A stretch of 64,000 nt of DNA from Rotaria macrura (Eukaryota; Rotifera; Eurotatoria; Philodinida; Philodinidae). Under the pieces are notes generated by a model. That model did no database searches, was not told the origin of the DNA, and saw only the letters and a list, made by a program, of their open reading frames with translations. Numbering within the stretch: the stretch's first letter is position 1; every line of letters begins with the position of its first letter. The stretch lies in NCBI GenBank assembly GCA_900239685.1, contig OENT01000646.1, positions 1 to 64,000 on the forward strand. Direction: 5' to 3'. This document shows positions 27,992 through 40,454 of the stretch, piece after piece. Position numbers and translations under genes: made by a program.

Positions 27992-28373
27992 ATGACAGAA
28001 GACTATTGTACCAATTTTAATTATTTTGGATCTAAGAGCCGGAGACAAACTCGACAATTTGAGGAGCTAATTAGATATGAACGAAAACGTGCTTTGGATA
28101 TTCCAAGATTGTTTCTATCATCTCAAAATGTTCTTCTATCGTGTAAAGGACGAACGATCTGCTGTACTCTAGAGTAAAAAAACACTCAAAAGTATTCAAC
28201 CATCTGTTTCGTGTCGCATAAATATTTATTTTCTTCGATTATGTGACTACAGTCCAATCAAATTCTATACGCTAGAGAACATTAGTCGTCTTCAATATGA
28301 TAAAAGTTTATCTTTAGATAAAGATTGCTTCAATATGCAAAAAGCAACTAAACAAAAAAAACGGCTATGGTGA
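27992..28373 (+). CDS. Small hypothetical two-exon gene
   Basis: Frame 27992-28129 can be joined through a 43-bp GT-AG intron to 28173-28373, giving about 112 residues rich in Arg, Lys, Ser and Leu, with QTRQFEELIRYERKRALDIP near residue 20. No family is recognised. Its stop overlaps the ATG of the aldose epimerase gene (28367). That is unusual for separate eukaryotic transcripts, so the model may be wrong, or it may be a relic or 5' leader sequence. Confidence is low. Confidence 0.25.
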
Positions 28374-30122
28374 AAATAATTGAAAGCTCGTTTGGTGTAA
28401 CAAAACATGACGATGAAATAAAGAAGTACTTGCGCATTAAACATATTTTCAATAAATGTTTTCCTAGAGGCAAGTTTTTCTTTTTAAATTTAGATATACT
28501 CTTTCAACATCAGATGGTTTTGAAGTTACTTTAATTAATTATGGTGCCACAATTCAATCCATTCGGCAACCAGATAAACAAAATCAAAGTACTGAAATTA
28601 CACTTGGTTATGATACTCTTCAAGGTAATCGTAATTGAGAAGGAAAGATTGAATTATTTACTTGGCGTATCTTATAGAGTATATTGACGATGAATTTTTT
28701 TTTGGTTGTACCGTTGGTCGAGTAACAAATCGCATTAAAAATGGTCGTTTTGAATTAGATGGAATGAGTTATGAATTACCTAAGAATGATGCAACCAAAA
28801 AGCACTATTTACATGGTACTTTTAATAAACGTGTGTGGGATAGTTCAACAGAAAATGGCGATACTGTCATTTTTAAATATCAAAGTCCTGATGGTACATA
28901 TTTTACATCTCAAATTTTGTAAAAGGAAAACATTTTTCTTCTCGAAAAAATAGGTGAGGATGGATTTCCGGGTCAAGTGAACGTGACTGTCAAATATTTA
29001 TTGTCAAATGATCATCGGCTAACACTTGATTTTCATGCAATAACAACAAAAAAGACACCAATAAACATGACAAATCATGTTTATTTCAATCTTGCTGGAG
29101 ATGTAGATAATAAGATTCGTTAAGTGATCAATTTATTACAGAGTTTCTATCTTGTTCAGGGAAGTGGATCGATAGTTGATCATCGACTGATAGTACCAGC
29201 TAGTACATATTTGCCATCCGACGAAGAATTCATTCCGACTGGTAATTTCATTTATTATGAGCAATACTTCTGATTCATGCTACTTTTTCTTTAGGAGAAA
29301 TAAAACGAGTAGAAAATACTCCATATGATTTCCGAACATTGACTCGTATTGGTGATCGTATGAATGAATCTTTTGATGGCTATGCTATGATGTTAGTTGT
29401 TGATGGTGATGGAATGCGTTCATTTGGCAAGTGAGTTTTCATATTACAAACCAATTTTTCTCGATGAAATATTTTTTGTTTCTTGCATTTATTGATTATA
29501 AGACTTGTTCATGAGCAAAGTGGTCGAGCAATAACTATTGAATCAACTCAAAAAGGACTTCTACTTTATACAGGAGATTTTCTTCATAACGTCAAAGGAC
29601 ATCATGAAGCAACATATAATAGACATGATGGATTATGTTTGGAAACTCAGAATTTTAACGATAGTGTTAATAATCAAGTAAGTCAAAGGCAATTATAAGT
29701 TACGTGTCGATTTTTGACTGAAAACTGCAAAGTATGATATGGGCTTGTAGTCGAAGAACTCCTTCTTCCATCAATGTAGTGTAGTATCAATTTTTTGTTG
29801 TGCATCGTTGATGTCGATTGATGCAGCCACATTCACTGCTTTCTATGAGCAATATATACAATATGGTGCTATATATCGATGCAAACGGTGCGTAACAGAA
29901 TTTAATAATATACGTACCATTGATAACATAAAGAAACTATTCGCATATGCATCCATACATATATCCTGTCTTTCGGTCAAAACTTCATGTTCATCTTTCT
30001 CAACATGAACACATGAATATTTATAGATAATCTTTATTTTTCAGCCATTATTTCCAAGTATCATTCTTCATCCTGGTGAAGAATATCATGAACAAACAAA
30101 TTTTCATTTTCATTTGGAATAA
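28367..30122 (+). CDS. GALM: Aldose 1-epimerase (galactose mutarotase), eight exons
   Basis: The enzyme interconverts alpha and beta anomers of galactose and glucose, feeding the Leloir pathway in the cytosol. Exons 28367-28425, 28494-28624, 28678-28893, 28954-29102, 29160-29241, 29295-29430, 29503-29677 and 30045-30122 all keep phase and give 341 residues, the usual family length. The catalytic residues known from human GALM are present: His109 (HYLHG), His177 (MTNHVYFNLAG) and Glu305 (CLETQNFND). GRVTNRI at residues 77-83 and the C-terminal LHPGEEY are also typical. Introns are 53-73 bp except the last, 29678-30044, which is 367 bp. A polyadenylation signal lies at 30173-30178. The copy looks fully functional. 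Confidence 0.93.
29678..30044 (+). other. Oversized last intron of the epimerase gene
   Basis: The intron has a strong donor (gtaagt) and a pyrimidine-rich acceptor (ttttcag), but is about six times longer than its neighbours. A 66-codon frame inside shows no known domain. An old insertion is likely, though no terminal repeats or target duplication could be seen. Confidence 0.5.
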
Positions 30123-31905
30123 TCAATACTTTTGAATATTATGAAACAAAAGAACCTGGAATAAGAATAATGAATAAATTCTAGTTTGTGATCTTATTTA
30201 ATTCTTTAGAATTGCTAATTATCTCTCAATCAAAACATAGATATCGGGTTATCGAATGTCACGAAAGTTTTTTTAAATAAAACTTTTGGCCGATTTTACG
30301 AAATGAAAGACTCAAATAGAACAGAATCTAAATCAAATGGTGTGCATGAATTTTAACATACAATAGATTTGATTCGGATCGAATCCGGAAAAGTAAAGCA
30401 TTTAAATATTTTAAAGGAAAAAAATCTCGAATTTATTGTGTTAAAGAATTAAAATGCAAGATATTGTGAATCTTTTCTGACAACTTGATAGAAGTACAAC
30501 TGATTTTGCTGTCTCGACCAATAAAATACTAAAAAGATATTCAAACGCAGCACCAAATCACAAGAGTATGGGAAATATAATAATCTATCATCTGATGAGG
30601 GTATAAATATAAATACGGTACAAGCTTATTGAAAATGCTGCTGTTCTTAGACTCAATGCCGATCACGAATTATTTATATTTCAAAATTGCTCTCAATCAT
30701 TCTGTGTATTCTTGGATAGTACATAACAGAGCTGTAGACAAGCCACTAAGTCTTCGTACTGATGACAGACATAGGTCAAGATTTTCACTCAAAGTCAACT
30801 ACTAAGACAGATCACTGGAAAATGGCAGGCCACCTGACTTGTGTAGGTTTTTTTCTAGTATGTGAAATTTTGATTTCATAAATAGATATGATTTTGAGAG
30901 AAAAATTCAGTTCAGTTAATTTCCTATTCGTGAATCTTTAAAATGACATAGTTCTATCAAAATATTTTAGAATAAATATCTGACATATTTATAAACAACC
31001 AAACTAATACAACTATGCAGAAATCATCAACACTAAGGATTATTCAACAAGAAATAAGATTGATCTTCTCGAAAGATTTATTTTCAGTGATTGCCGTTAT
31101 AATCCGTCCTATTGCTTTGCTTTACACCCAATGTAAATCACTTTAGGGTATGGATCAATTGATATGTATGGATAAAAACGCGATACGAAGAATCTTTACT
31201 ATTCACGTATTCGCTCATAACCAAAACACAGCTATGAAAATAACAATACATCTACTCTTCGATAGAAGCAACGATTTCTAATACTGATTTTCTCATAAGT
31301 CTGACGAATGATTAATAATGCGTGAGCATAGATACTAGTGAAATTTTTTGTAGCAGCGAATGTTTGAAATGTAATGTGTAATTTGAGCCGATTCTTTGCC
31401 TATAAGTTAATCACAACAGAGTGCCTCGAAATTTAACAGACTAATGCTACTCGCATTGGTTAACATCATCTATCATTTGGGATATTTCGAACAATTGAAT
31501 ATCACATATCAATGGAACGAAGTGATGCATTCCCCGCCATTTCTTATATTTCAGTTCTACAGATCGAAAGAAAGCATTAAAAGCTAACCGGATTTATCAC
31601 CGCTCTCTTGTTAAATCATGCGCGTATATGCAAAAGACTAGCACGGCAACCGATAAAACGAGAAACTAAGGTAATAAAACACTGAAGGTCACGCCAGATA
31701 AAAATACGATAAGAAAAGAAAGGCTTTTCAAATATCAAATTTTCTTGGATCATATTATTACAATTTCGTATTGAAGCCATTCAAAGAATAATATCAGGCC
31801 CATTTATATGGCTTCTTCATCGAACATCGATTTCGATAGTTGTGACAATCTAATTGAAGATTTCATTCTCGTCTGATTGTATACAAGCCAAAAAAAGCAT
31901 CAGTA
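30123..31905. other. Intergenic, nothing recognised
   Basis: It holds the epimerase polyadenylation signal. Otherwise only short frames and AT-rich sequence are seen. Confidence 0.4.
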
Positions 31906-34207
31906 ATGGAACAAAGAAGTACAGAAACTACACGGCGTCAATCACACTTGAAAACCATTATTAACTTTACGCTTAAATTCAACGACTTCCTAGACAGTCG
32001 TAAGTCTATCGAGTTATCGAAAAACGAAGACGTTTTTCTCATCGTTTATGGTGTTCCACGTGAAAATCTTATTCCTAGTGAACATGACTTTGAACAAATC
32101 AAAGCTGTTTATATTTTTGCATTGATTAACGAACACATACAACTTGGTCAAAATCGTACAATAAACTTCGAACTGTTTGTACAACTATAAATGAATTGCT
32201 TACTGTCATATCTCACGATATCACAATTCACAGTGTATGCAAAAACTTTGACTCCGTTACGCTTCTTTCGTGCTGATATAAGTAAAGATGTTTCATTGCG
32301 TTCACTTAACAATGAAAAAAGACATTTTATTTAGTTTCATTTGGTTTTACAAGTACTTCTTCGAATGCCTGCCAATGCATATGCACGTTTCAACTTTTAT
32401 TTCGGCAATGCGATCGAACAAGCGAAGATTGATGAGTTTTTTCGAACTTATTCATCGAACTTATGCAGTCAGCGGTACTAAAAAAGACTTGTTTATTGAT
32501 CACTTGATAAACAAAGCTTTTCGTACAGAAAATATTGATATCATTTTGAATATTTGCTTCTTCATTGTTGACCTTATCATCAGTTAAAAACGTTTCATCG
32601 ACCATTCATATGTACATTGTGGCGTGATCAAACACTGTTTGCTTCCGAGCTTCAGCAACGCAAAAATAAATAAGAATAAACTTGTTTCTATCAATACATT
32701 TTTTTCCACAACAGAATCATCGGTTCACGCAGTATCTTCAGTGGTCAGGGAACTGATTCACCTCAATTCGAGTCTGTTCTCTATCAGAGAGACGTTGATG
32801 TACATTAAAAAAACACGTAAACATTAGCCGATATCACTATGCTAAGTAGTATGTCAAATGAAGGCGAAATTCTATTTTCTATGATTAAAATATTCTTTCT
32901 TGTTGATGTCAAAGGATGGGGCAATATTTAGATAACTGAATATAGTAGACCATTTGAAAAAAGAGATTGAAGAAGAACAAATACCACCGTTACTGATACT
33001 TGGTGAATTTTCGTAGAACATGGGAGACAACACTCGTTCAAGTTGTCACTATCGAATGATGTTAAACGAACTAACGCGGGATAATGAGCTCGCTGGCAAA
33101 GTTTCCAACAATTTCGGATTAGTTGCTTCAGAAAATGAAGATTTTTCAGCTGCGATCCGCTACTGCAAAAAGTCAGTCACCTACAAAAAGCAACAGAGAT
33201 ACTTGACTTGGCCGAAACTTATTCAAATATTCCAGCTCTATATGATATGCAAGATGACACAGACCAACCCATTGAATTCAATGAAAAATCACTGAAACTT
33301 TGACTCTGTATTTCGCCATATGATCACGAACTCGTCGCATTGACATATAACAATATGAGATTAATCTATGTTCATTACCATGAGTTAAAAAACCTCTTTC
33401 CTATTACGAAAAAGCCCACTCTGTAGAGCGCATCGCTCTCGACTCATCGGATAATTTTGATCATGCCAAAACCTTAAATAATATTGGTTTAGCCCATTAT
33501 GAGCAAGGTCACAATGAGTTTGCACATAGTTTTTTCAAAGATGCACTTACTACTTAAGAACATTCACTACCACTGCGGCATCTAAAATTCGCCGAAACTT
33601 ATTCTAATATTGTGACAGTCCTAGAGAATTTGGGTGAATTGACTGATGGGTTGACTATACATGAGAAAGTGCTTGAAGTAAGTCTTGTAACCCTCTTCTT
33701 ACCCAGTCATCCAAATCTTGTTGAATCCTATAATAACCTTGTTAACGAACTCGATGCTCTGAATTGAACCGATGAAACGCTTGAAAAACTATTTTAAGGT
33801 TCTCAAACACACCAATGGTAAATCTGTGGAAATGCTACGATTGCGAGATGTATGCTTAAACAATATCACCCAATATTACCGCGATCAAAACAACTATGCC
33901 AAATAATTCGAATATCATCATGAAACATTCCGTATACGTCTTCAACTTTTCTCTTGCGCAAAAAGGATGCTGACCTTTGCTGAAGCTATATGAATATAGG
34001 CTTACTTCATTTTCACAGGAAACAATCGACCAAGCGTTACATTATCAACTTCGAGCGTTAAAAACTTGTAAAAAATTTATGGACTCGAGCACCGTCGAAT
34101 GGCATTGCTATTTATCAATATCTAGCTTGTTTACTCGGAAAACTGCCCTTCATTATTTACAGCAAGCCTTGAATGTTCAAAAAATAACACATCCCGTTGA
34201 ACATTAA
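31906..34207 (+). pseudogene. ART-TPR family pseudogene
   Basis: The first frame (31906-32190) matches the N-terminal part of the large bdelloid family that couples an NAD:arginine ADP-ribosyltransferase domain to tetratricopeptide repeats, with VFLIVYGVPRE and the following IKAVYIFA. The next frames (32288-32587, 32624-32827) hold recognisable ART pieces: LINKAFRTENIDIIL and LVSINTFFSTTESSVHA, the latter around the Ser-Phe-Phe-Ser-Thr motif that lies in the NAD site of this family. From about 33090 to 34207, TPR units follow in order (for example NNIGLAHYEQGHNEFAHSFF near 33480). Frameshifts and stops separate the blocks, and no single frame or splicing scheme restores them. This is a dead, almost full-length copy. 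Confidence 0.75.
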
Positions 34208-36321
34208 GCAAGGAAGAAAACTGTGAAATTTATTGTCTCTCTTATTATGAGACGGGATCCGAAAAATAACTCATAGTCGATTAAAAGTATTCCTCATTGA
34301 CAACAAAGGAGAAAAACCCATCTATAAACATAGTCATTATCTAAGTAGTGAATGTTTGAATGTATCCTAGCTGGACAGACAAGTCAGGTTTGACTTGACT
34401 GGATCAAAAATATATATGAGTGTGAGTTAAAAGACTTCTGATGTGGTCACCTCTGGAATGTACTGCAAAATCATCTCATAAACTGATAGTCACACCAACG
34501 CACGTTGTTGAGAGCCCTTCATATGATATCGGGTTTGAATTCAATGGGATTTCGAATTTTAATTTCAATCCAAAATTTAAAGTCCTTTGAAAGAATTGAT
34601 TTCTCATCTTCGGTTAGAAGTCTCAATGGAATTCTATGTACAGCGAATTTTTGGGTTAATTACAATCAATTGAACTTCACATTGTGTTAATATTGACATT
34701 TTCTGTTTTTGTGTTTTTACGTACTTAATTTTCCTTTTTTCTATTCAATGCTTGTTGAGTAATGTATGTTCCGCTAAATTAATTTTATTTTGATTTAATT
34801 CAAATTTCTTTATGAATTGTCTTGATTTTTGATCATATACTAGTTGGAAATAATGACTCTAATGTTGAAGACCGATCTTGCGTTTTCAATACTTCCTATT
34901 CTATAATTAGTTTGAACCGAACGGATTTGGAAATAAGAAGATAGATGAAATAGATATGAAGTTCTTGATCACATTCTATATTTACAAGTTTAATGATTAT
35001 CTTTCCTGACATTCTGAGACGCTTGACAGTACACTATTTCAAATTTGAACAAATTCTATTACAGTCACTAGTCCATCGATCATTTTATTGATAATTAATT
35101 GATGTGACGCTTCGTTGTTTCCTAGATCCAGTGAAGGGGATGTTGATGTACCTACTTGATTCTTGCTAATCCAGATCAGAATTCTTTATCTGCATTAGCT
35201 TTCACAGTTATTTCAGTATTTTTTATCTTTCGCAATACTACTAAAATATATTCTACGACATAGTGTTCATAAAGTTTATTCCTAGATAAATGCATATAAG
35301 CGGTGCGTTTACGAATTTGATATTTTCAAATACTTGCCTTACCGGTCGCTAATTTCTTCTCGTAAAATGGCTATTTCCTTCACGATCAGAGTGTCGATAC
35401 GTTAACTTGCCTGACAGGAAAGTTTTATCCTTTATAAGAACACTTGTTTAACAAATATACTCTGATGTGCTTGAAAAATGTATATTTTATTGATTAAAAT
35501 GACAAAGAAAATGAATACTATCTCAATGTATGCAGATTATTTGCGTCAAATGCAGGGAAGAGAAGTTTTACAATAGTAGTTTTTGTGGTGTATACTGGAG
35601 GTACAAGGTATGGTTCGTACAAGCGTCTATAAGTCCTACTTGGACGTTGTGTTTTGAAATGAAAAATCGTTTTGAAGATAAGGAAATGTGAGATCCCATG
35701 TGTTACAGAAAAAAGCATCGCATTGAAATGTGACAAAGAACTAATTCGTTAAAAACTAAGAAAGGAGCTTTTCTCCTGAAAGTTAATGTTAGGGAGCTAG
35801 CTGTTAGGATTTATTCCATAGGTTTTTCCTATTTATGTGTCTAACAGTGAGATCGATGCATGACGAAACATTGCAAGTATACAATAAGCTGCTGGAAAAG
35901 CGAACGTTTGTGGAATAGTGAAATTATTTCTATGTCCTCTCAATGTGCATATAATATCAAGTTTTGTTTTTCACTCATCACGAAGGATTAATGATGTGAA
36001 AATTAAAAGGTTTATAAATCAATTAAAACTGAAAGGAGATAAAACGAAAACATATTTTGTATTGTTCTTGTCATATCAAGGTTTTAAACTACCTGACTTA
36101 TTTAGTTAATTTTTCGTCAAGTAAATAGAAATTTTAATTTGAAAATGAATGCAAGTTTTAACTGAGAAGATGAAAATATTGATGCATCGGTAGATGAGTG
36201 ATTGANGGGGGAATTCTAGTTACGACTTAAATGTATGATAATATCAAGCAGGAAATTCTTTGATCCATTGATCATTTCAATGGATAATCTTCAAAATGAT
36301 TTGGATCGAGCGGTCTCTTAT
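34208..36321. other. Intergenic, nothing recognised
   Basis: It contains one ambiguous base at 36206. No gene, RNA or bounded repeat is visible. Confidence 0.4.
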
Positions 36322-37311
36322 TCAATAAAATTTTGTAGTAGTTTGACGTCCAGCAACTGTTGCTACTGTGAGGGGTATGCTCGTTGGACCTATTCTATGA
36401 TGTCCCAAACTGAAGACACATTTCAATTGTATTATAATCGTTTGTCGAAAACGCGGTGATGAAAAAAGGAATATGTAAAACGATGAAACGAAATTCAAAG
36501 AAGCGAGTGAAACAGTCAACTGATCGATGAGAAGTACGATGGACATTTGATCGAAACTTTTTGTTCCACTGTTTCCAAGTGTAGCAATCGCATAAATGTT
36601 GAAAGAGGCTCGAGGAAGTGTGCAAAGTACACTCATGAGAGTTTGCATTAGTATCATTCTTGTCATTTGTTGTTCCCACGTTGACATATGCGTCTGATTT
36701 GATTGTCGACGAACATGAGTGACACGACGTATATTACGATATGTTAGTAATCCAAATAGTGTTAGGACAATTAGTGGAAGAATGACAGTCAGAATGGGAG
36801 ACAAAATGAGAACTCCTATTTGCATAAAGAGATCGTTCGTAAACCAACAAGCAAATGTTGGCGGTACCAGATCACAGTACACGAGAAAAGGAATATTCAA
36901 GAGTGACCAAAAGAGAAACGGAATAGGAAAGAGATAGCGTGCAACAATAGACGAGCTCAGTTGACGTATACGAGCCGATTGTGACGTACATGCCCAACGA
37001 TCGAATGCAGACAAACAAAGAAAACTCATTGCAACAGATACCATCATTTGAATACCAAAGACCAGTAACTTACAAGCAGCCGATGAAACTGATATTGATG
37101 TTGATGGAACTATTTGGAAAAGTACAATCAATAAGACATTTACGTCGGCTACTGATTGACCCACAACGTAATAAGTCGATGGAGATCGACGAAATGTTTT
37201 GACACCAAGAAATAGTATTGCATTAAGACATGCCGCTGGAGCTCCGATTGAAAATAGTATAATCGGACTCCAAAATCCAATTTGAAGAGCTACTTCATAC
37301 ACTGAAATCAT
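36322..37311 (-). CDS. Class A (rhodopsin-like) G-protein-coupled receptor
   Basis: A single exon encodes 329 residues with seven hydrophobic segments at about 8-35, 45-69, 80-103, 123-147, 162-190, 217-242 and 255-284. Cys80 at the top of helix 3 and Cys155 in the second extracellular loop can form the usual disulfide. The helix 3 end reads Phe-Asp-Arg-Trp (103-106) in place of the common Asp-Arg-Tyr. Helix 6 has CTLP (230-233), like the conserved CWxP. Helix 7 has NFVSSFY (273-279) in place of NPxxY. The ligand is unknown; the family resembles the large set of intronless peptide-receptor-like GPCRs of rotifers. It should sit in the plasma membrane. The frame is intact. Confidence 0.85.
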   Translation of the reverse strand: MISVYEVALQIGFWSPIILFSIGAPAACLNAILFLGVKTFRRSPSTYYVVGQSVADVNVLLIVLFQIVPSTSISVSSAACKLLVFGIQMMVSVAMSFLCLSAFDRWACTSQSARIRQLSSSIVARYLFPIPFLFWSLLNIPFLVYCDLVPPTFACWFTNDLFMQIGVLILSPILTVILPLIVLTLFGLLTYRNIRRVTHVRRQSNQTHMSTWEQQMTRMILMQTLMSVLCTLPRASFNIYAIATLGNSGTKSFDQMSIVLLIDQLTVSLASLNFVSSFYIFLFSSPRFRQTIIIQLKCVFSLGHHRIGPTSIPLTVATVAGRQTTTKFY

Positions 37312-39700
37312 TGTCTTTTAACGAATTGAATGAATACTTGTACGAGTGTTCGTCAGTGTCAATATTTTATGGAAATGCACTCTTACGACTTGATTATCGT
37401 CCTTATATTCTTCGTATTGCGTCTTCGAAAAATATCTAAGTCGGCTGAGATCTAGAAACATTGAGATATGTCAAAAACAGTCAAATTATCAAGAAAAAAC
37501 ACCGATGGGGTCTATTTGAAAAAAAAAAGAATCATGATCATCTTGCCAAATATGATTTCCTTGTATCAAATCCAAACGCCTCGTTTCTTCGCGTCTCTGT
37601 AGTTAGTACATCATTCAGTCAGATATTTTTTTATAATTAAGATATAGAACAGTTTGTTCGTTCGGACATCGACTTCCAACCTATAAACAATCAATGAGAA
37701 GTGACATTTTAAAATTACTGGTGATGTTTTCACAGATTGATCAGAGAACGAGACATCGAAATCAAAAGAATGATACTAGCAGAATTCAACAACTAGCCTC
37801 ATACACTTTCGAATAAACATAAACAAATAAAGTTTCAGATTTTATAGGATAAAACAAACTTCGAATCTGAGTTGATTGATAGTCAAAGTTTACATGCAAG
37901 TTATGTAAAGGTTTTAAGGAGTCCTTTATTTCGCGACTTAAATTATATTCTATGGTTGGATCCGTTCCTTTTTATTCCAATGGTAATGTCCGAATGTGTA
38001 TTTTTTATTTTTTCGACATTGTTTTATCCCAATATCCGTTTTTGATAGAGCGACTGGAACTGTCACTTTCAATAAATTCACTCCACTAGTCTGTGTGACT
38101 TATAAATATATATTTATCGTTGAATACTATTTTCCCATCATATGAAAAGCATTAGTTTGAGAAATAATAAAGCAATCAAATCGATTAGTTTATGATAATA
38201 AAGGATTTTGATAGACGAAATTAATTTATTATGGATTCGCTTTTCGTTGTTTTTCTTTAAAATTATTATGAATTCCTGCAAATACACTAACTGTTCGGGT
38301 GATCAAACATCGATGTACAATTGCCCATTGCTAAATATAAATGATCTACTATCTAGATCTTTTGTTCGTTCTCAAAATTATATGAGATTTTCTATATGAG
38401 ACTATTTGTTCCGTTTAATATGTGCCGATAATTTCAACTAAAATATGTTTCATTGATTACATTCATATTAGTCAAAAAGTAAAAAGTGTTTTGTGAGTAG
38501 ACGAAGTGCGTTTTTTCTCTAGAATCATGATAAAGATAGCTATTTCTCGTGGAATATAATCAAGATAAGCCTAAGATGGTTTTCTTAACATGGATTCATT
38601 TAATCGAAAAAAATTATTGATTTGAACTTGTTTCAAGACTATGCTAGCCACAAGGACTGTTGAGAATAAATTTTCAAACAATACCATCAACTGTCTTGTA
38701 TATGTGCATCGGTGCACGTATAATTATTTGTTGTCAACAAACATGAAGTTGAAACATTCTGCTGCATGACTTCAACGAAGTAAATTTAGATGATGATTAC
38801 TTGTCGAACACATACTTTTACGGAGATGTGCTAAGATCTGTCAGAGTTTACTGATCCATAATAGAAACAGAATAAGATTGACTCTGCGGGTGATATTTGA
38901 CGAGTGACACTCAATGAGCGTCACTCATCTGAAAACAGCAAATAATTACGTAGCAGAGAAAATTCCATAAAGCATTAGAAAACCGAACTCACGTATACAA
39001 TGATTCTTTTATCCGCTTCTATAGTTGACTTGTCTGCGGATGTCATATGCTCTGATTCGTCTTGAATCATTCAACTGAAATGAATCACTGTGTACAACTC
39101 AGCATTTTTTTCGAAATTCCTGATAACAAACTATCACAAGAATTTTTATCAAGAGTAGTAATGTCAAAAATATGATATAATTCATCGATTATTCGATCAG
39201 GTTCCGCAGCTGAGAGAACGGCTGGGCATGAAAAATATGAGAATCTGGAGCGAAAACGCCATGTATTATAGACACATCTCGAATTAAGACTTGGAGCTTT
39301 TCTAAGAACTCATATGTTTGAATTTCTTATTCTATCGCTTGACAATCATACTCACGCGTTTAAATGCACTTGAATTTCTAGTTCACGTGTTGCTAAAGAA
39401 CTTCGATGCTAACTTTTTGTTTTTAAATTTTCAATCTTTCCTTGGATATAGATGTCTCAATGGATATGCCTAATCTTCTTTCCTAGTTATTTAATTGTAC
39501 CTCTATTAGTCTAGAGAAATGATCTAATTATAAGGATCGATTCTAACTATCTATCTACCAATTAGAAGAGATCCAGAAATGAATGAAAATTAAGTCAATG
39601 AATAACTATGATGCTGATTTTTCTAATACGTTCCTAATATTGATTTTAGCATTTTCGAATTCACTTTCAATCGGCAGAATATGATTCTATTGTCATTAAA
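37312..39700. other. Gene-poor stretch
   Basis: No gene or bounded repeat was identified in about 2.4 kb. It leads into two hairpin elements. Confidence 0.4.
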
Positions 39701-40116
39701 CTGTAAAAAATAATCGTAGAATAATAAACTCTTTGAAAAGGGTTTATGCCAGCCCTAAACCCTTCACCGTATATTAATAAATCCTTTTATAGTTTATTGA
39801 TAGTTTCCTAAACCCTTTAAGGGTTTAGGAGAAGCTCATATGCGGAAAAAAGGGTTTATTATACGTTGCACTTTAATAAACCCTGACGGGTTTATTATGT
39901 CTCCTAAACCCTTTTTAAGCTCATTAACCCTTAAGGGTTTATTAAAGCGCAATGTATAATGAACCCTTTTTTCGCATTTGAGCTTCTCCAAAACCCTTAA
40001 AGGGTATAGGAAACTATCAATAAACTATAAAAGGGTTTATTAATATACGGTGAAGGGTTTAGGGCTGGCATAAACCATTTTCATACAGTTTATTATTCTA
40101 CGATTACTTTTTACAG
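39701..40116. mobile_element. Large palindromic MITE-like element A
   Basis: The left end ctgtaaaaaataatcgtag is repeated inverted at the right end as ctacgattactttttacag. The inverted match continues inward almost to the centre, so the whole 416 bp could fold into one hairpin. The arms are full of AGGGTTT/AAACCCT words. Flanking bases just outside (ttaaa at the left, tgta at the right) allow a TA target with CACTGTAAAA ends, as in mariner-like elements, but this is not certain. No coding capacity. Confidence 0.8.
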
Positions 40117-40203
40117 TGTACCGTGTTGAAAAGCGAAAGTGTGGCTCTAGAAACTGATGAAGAGCATACAAATGTAGGCTTTTCAGTATAGTTGCGATAA
40201 AAA

Positions 40204-40454
40204 CCCAGGTCAATCAAAACGGATATCTGTTATGGACCGTTGAGTGGACGCAGTTATACGGACCGTAACATCATTAATATAGGGCCGTATACGGCCGTAT
40301 TTTCACAGTATACGATCCTTTATTACTGTGCCCAGAAATAGTACCGTATACGGAGCCGTATACTGTGAAAATACGGCCGTATACTGCCCTATTTTAATGA
40401 TGTTACGGTCCGTATAACTGCGTCCACTCAACGGTCCGTGTCGCTCGACCTGGG
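40204..40454. mobile_element. Palindromic MITE-like element B
   Basis: The ends cccaggtc and gacctggg are inverted. Inside them long inverted arms match: ggaccgttgagtggacgcag is mirrored by ctgcgtccactcaacggtcc, and gtaacatcatta by taatgatgttac. The centre is rich in cggccgtat/atacggccg words. It lies 87 bp from element A and is unrelated in sequence. No target duplication could be identified and there is no coding capacity. Confidence 0.75.

Noticed and set aside
29808..30008. Frame inside the last epimerase intron
   Set aside because: The flanking exons splice perfectly around it and it has no known domain.
36395..36679. Second minus-strand frame inside the GPCR gene
   Set aside because: It is a shifted-frame shadow of the receptor coding sequence.
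39701..40116. Interstitial telomere array
   Set aside because: The AGGGTTT words occur in mirrored arms rather than a head-to-tail array, and bdelloid telomeres are reported to use a different repeat; a palindromic element explains it better.
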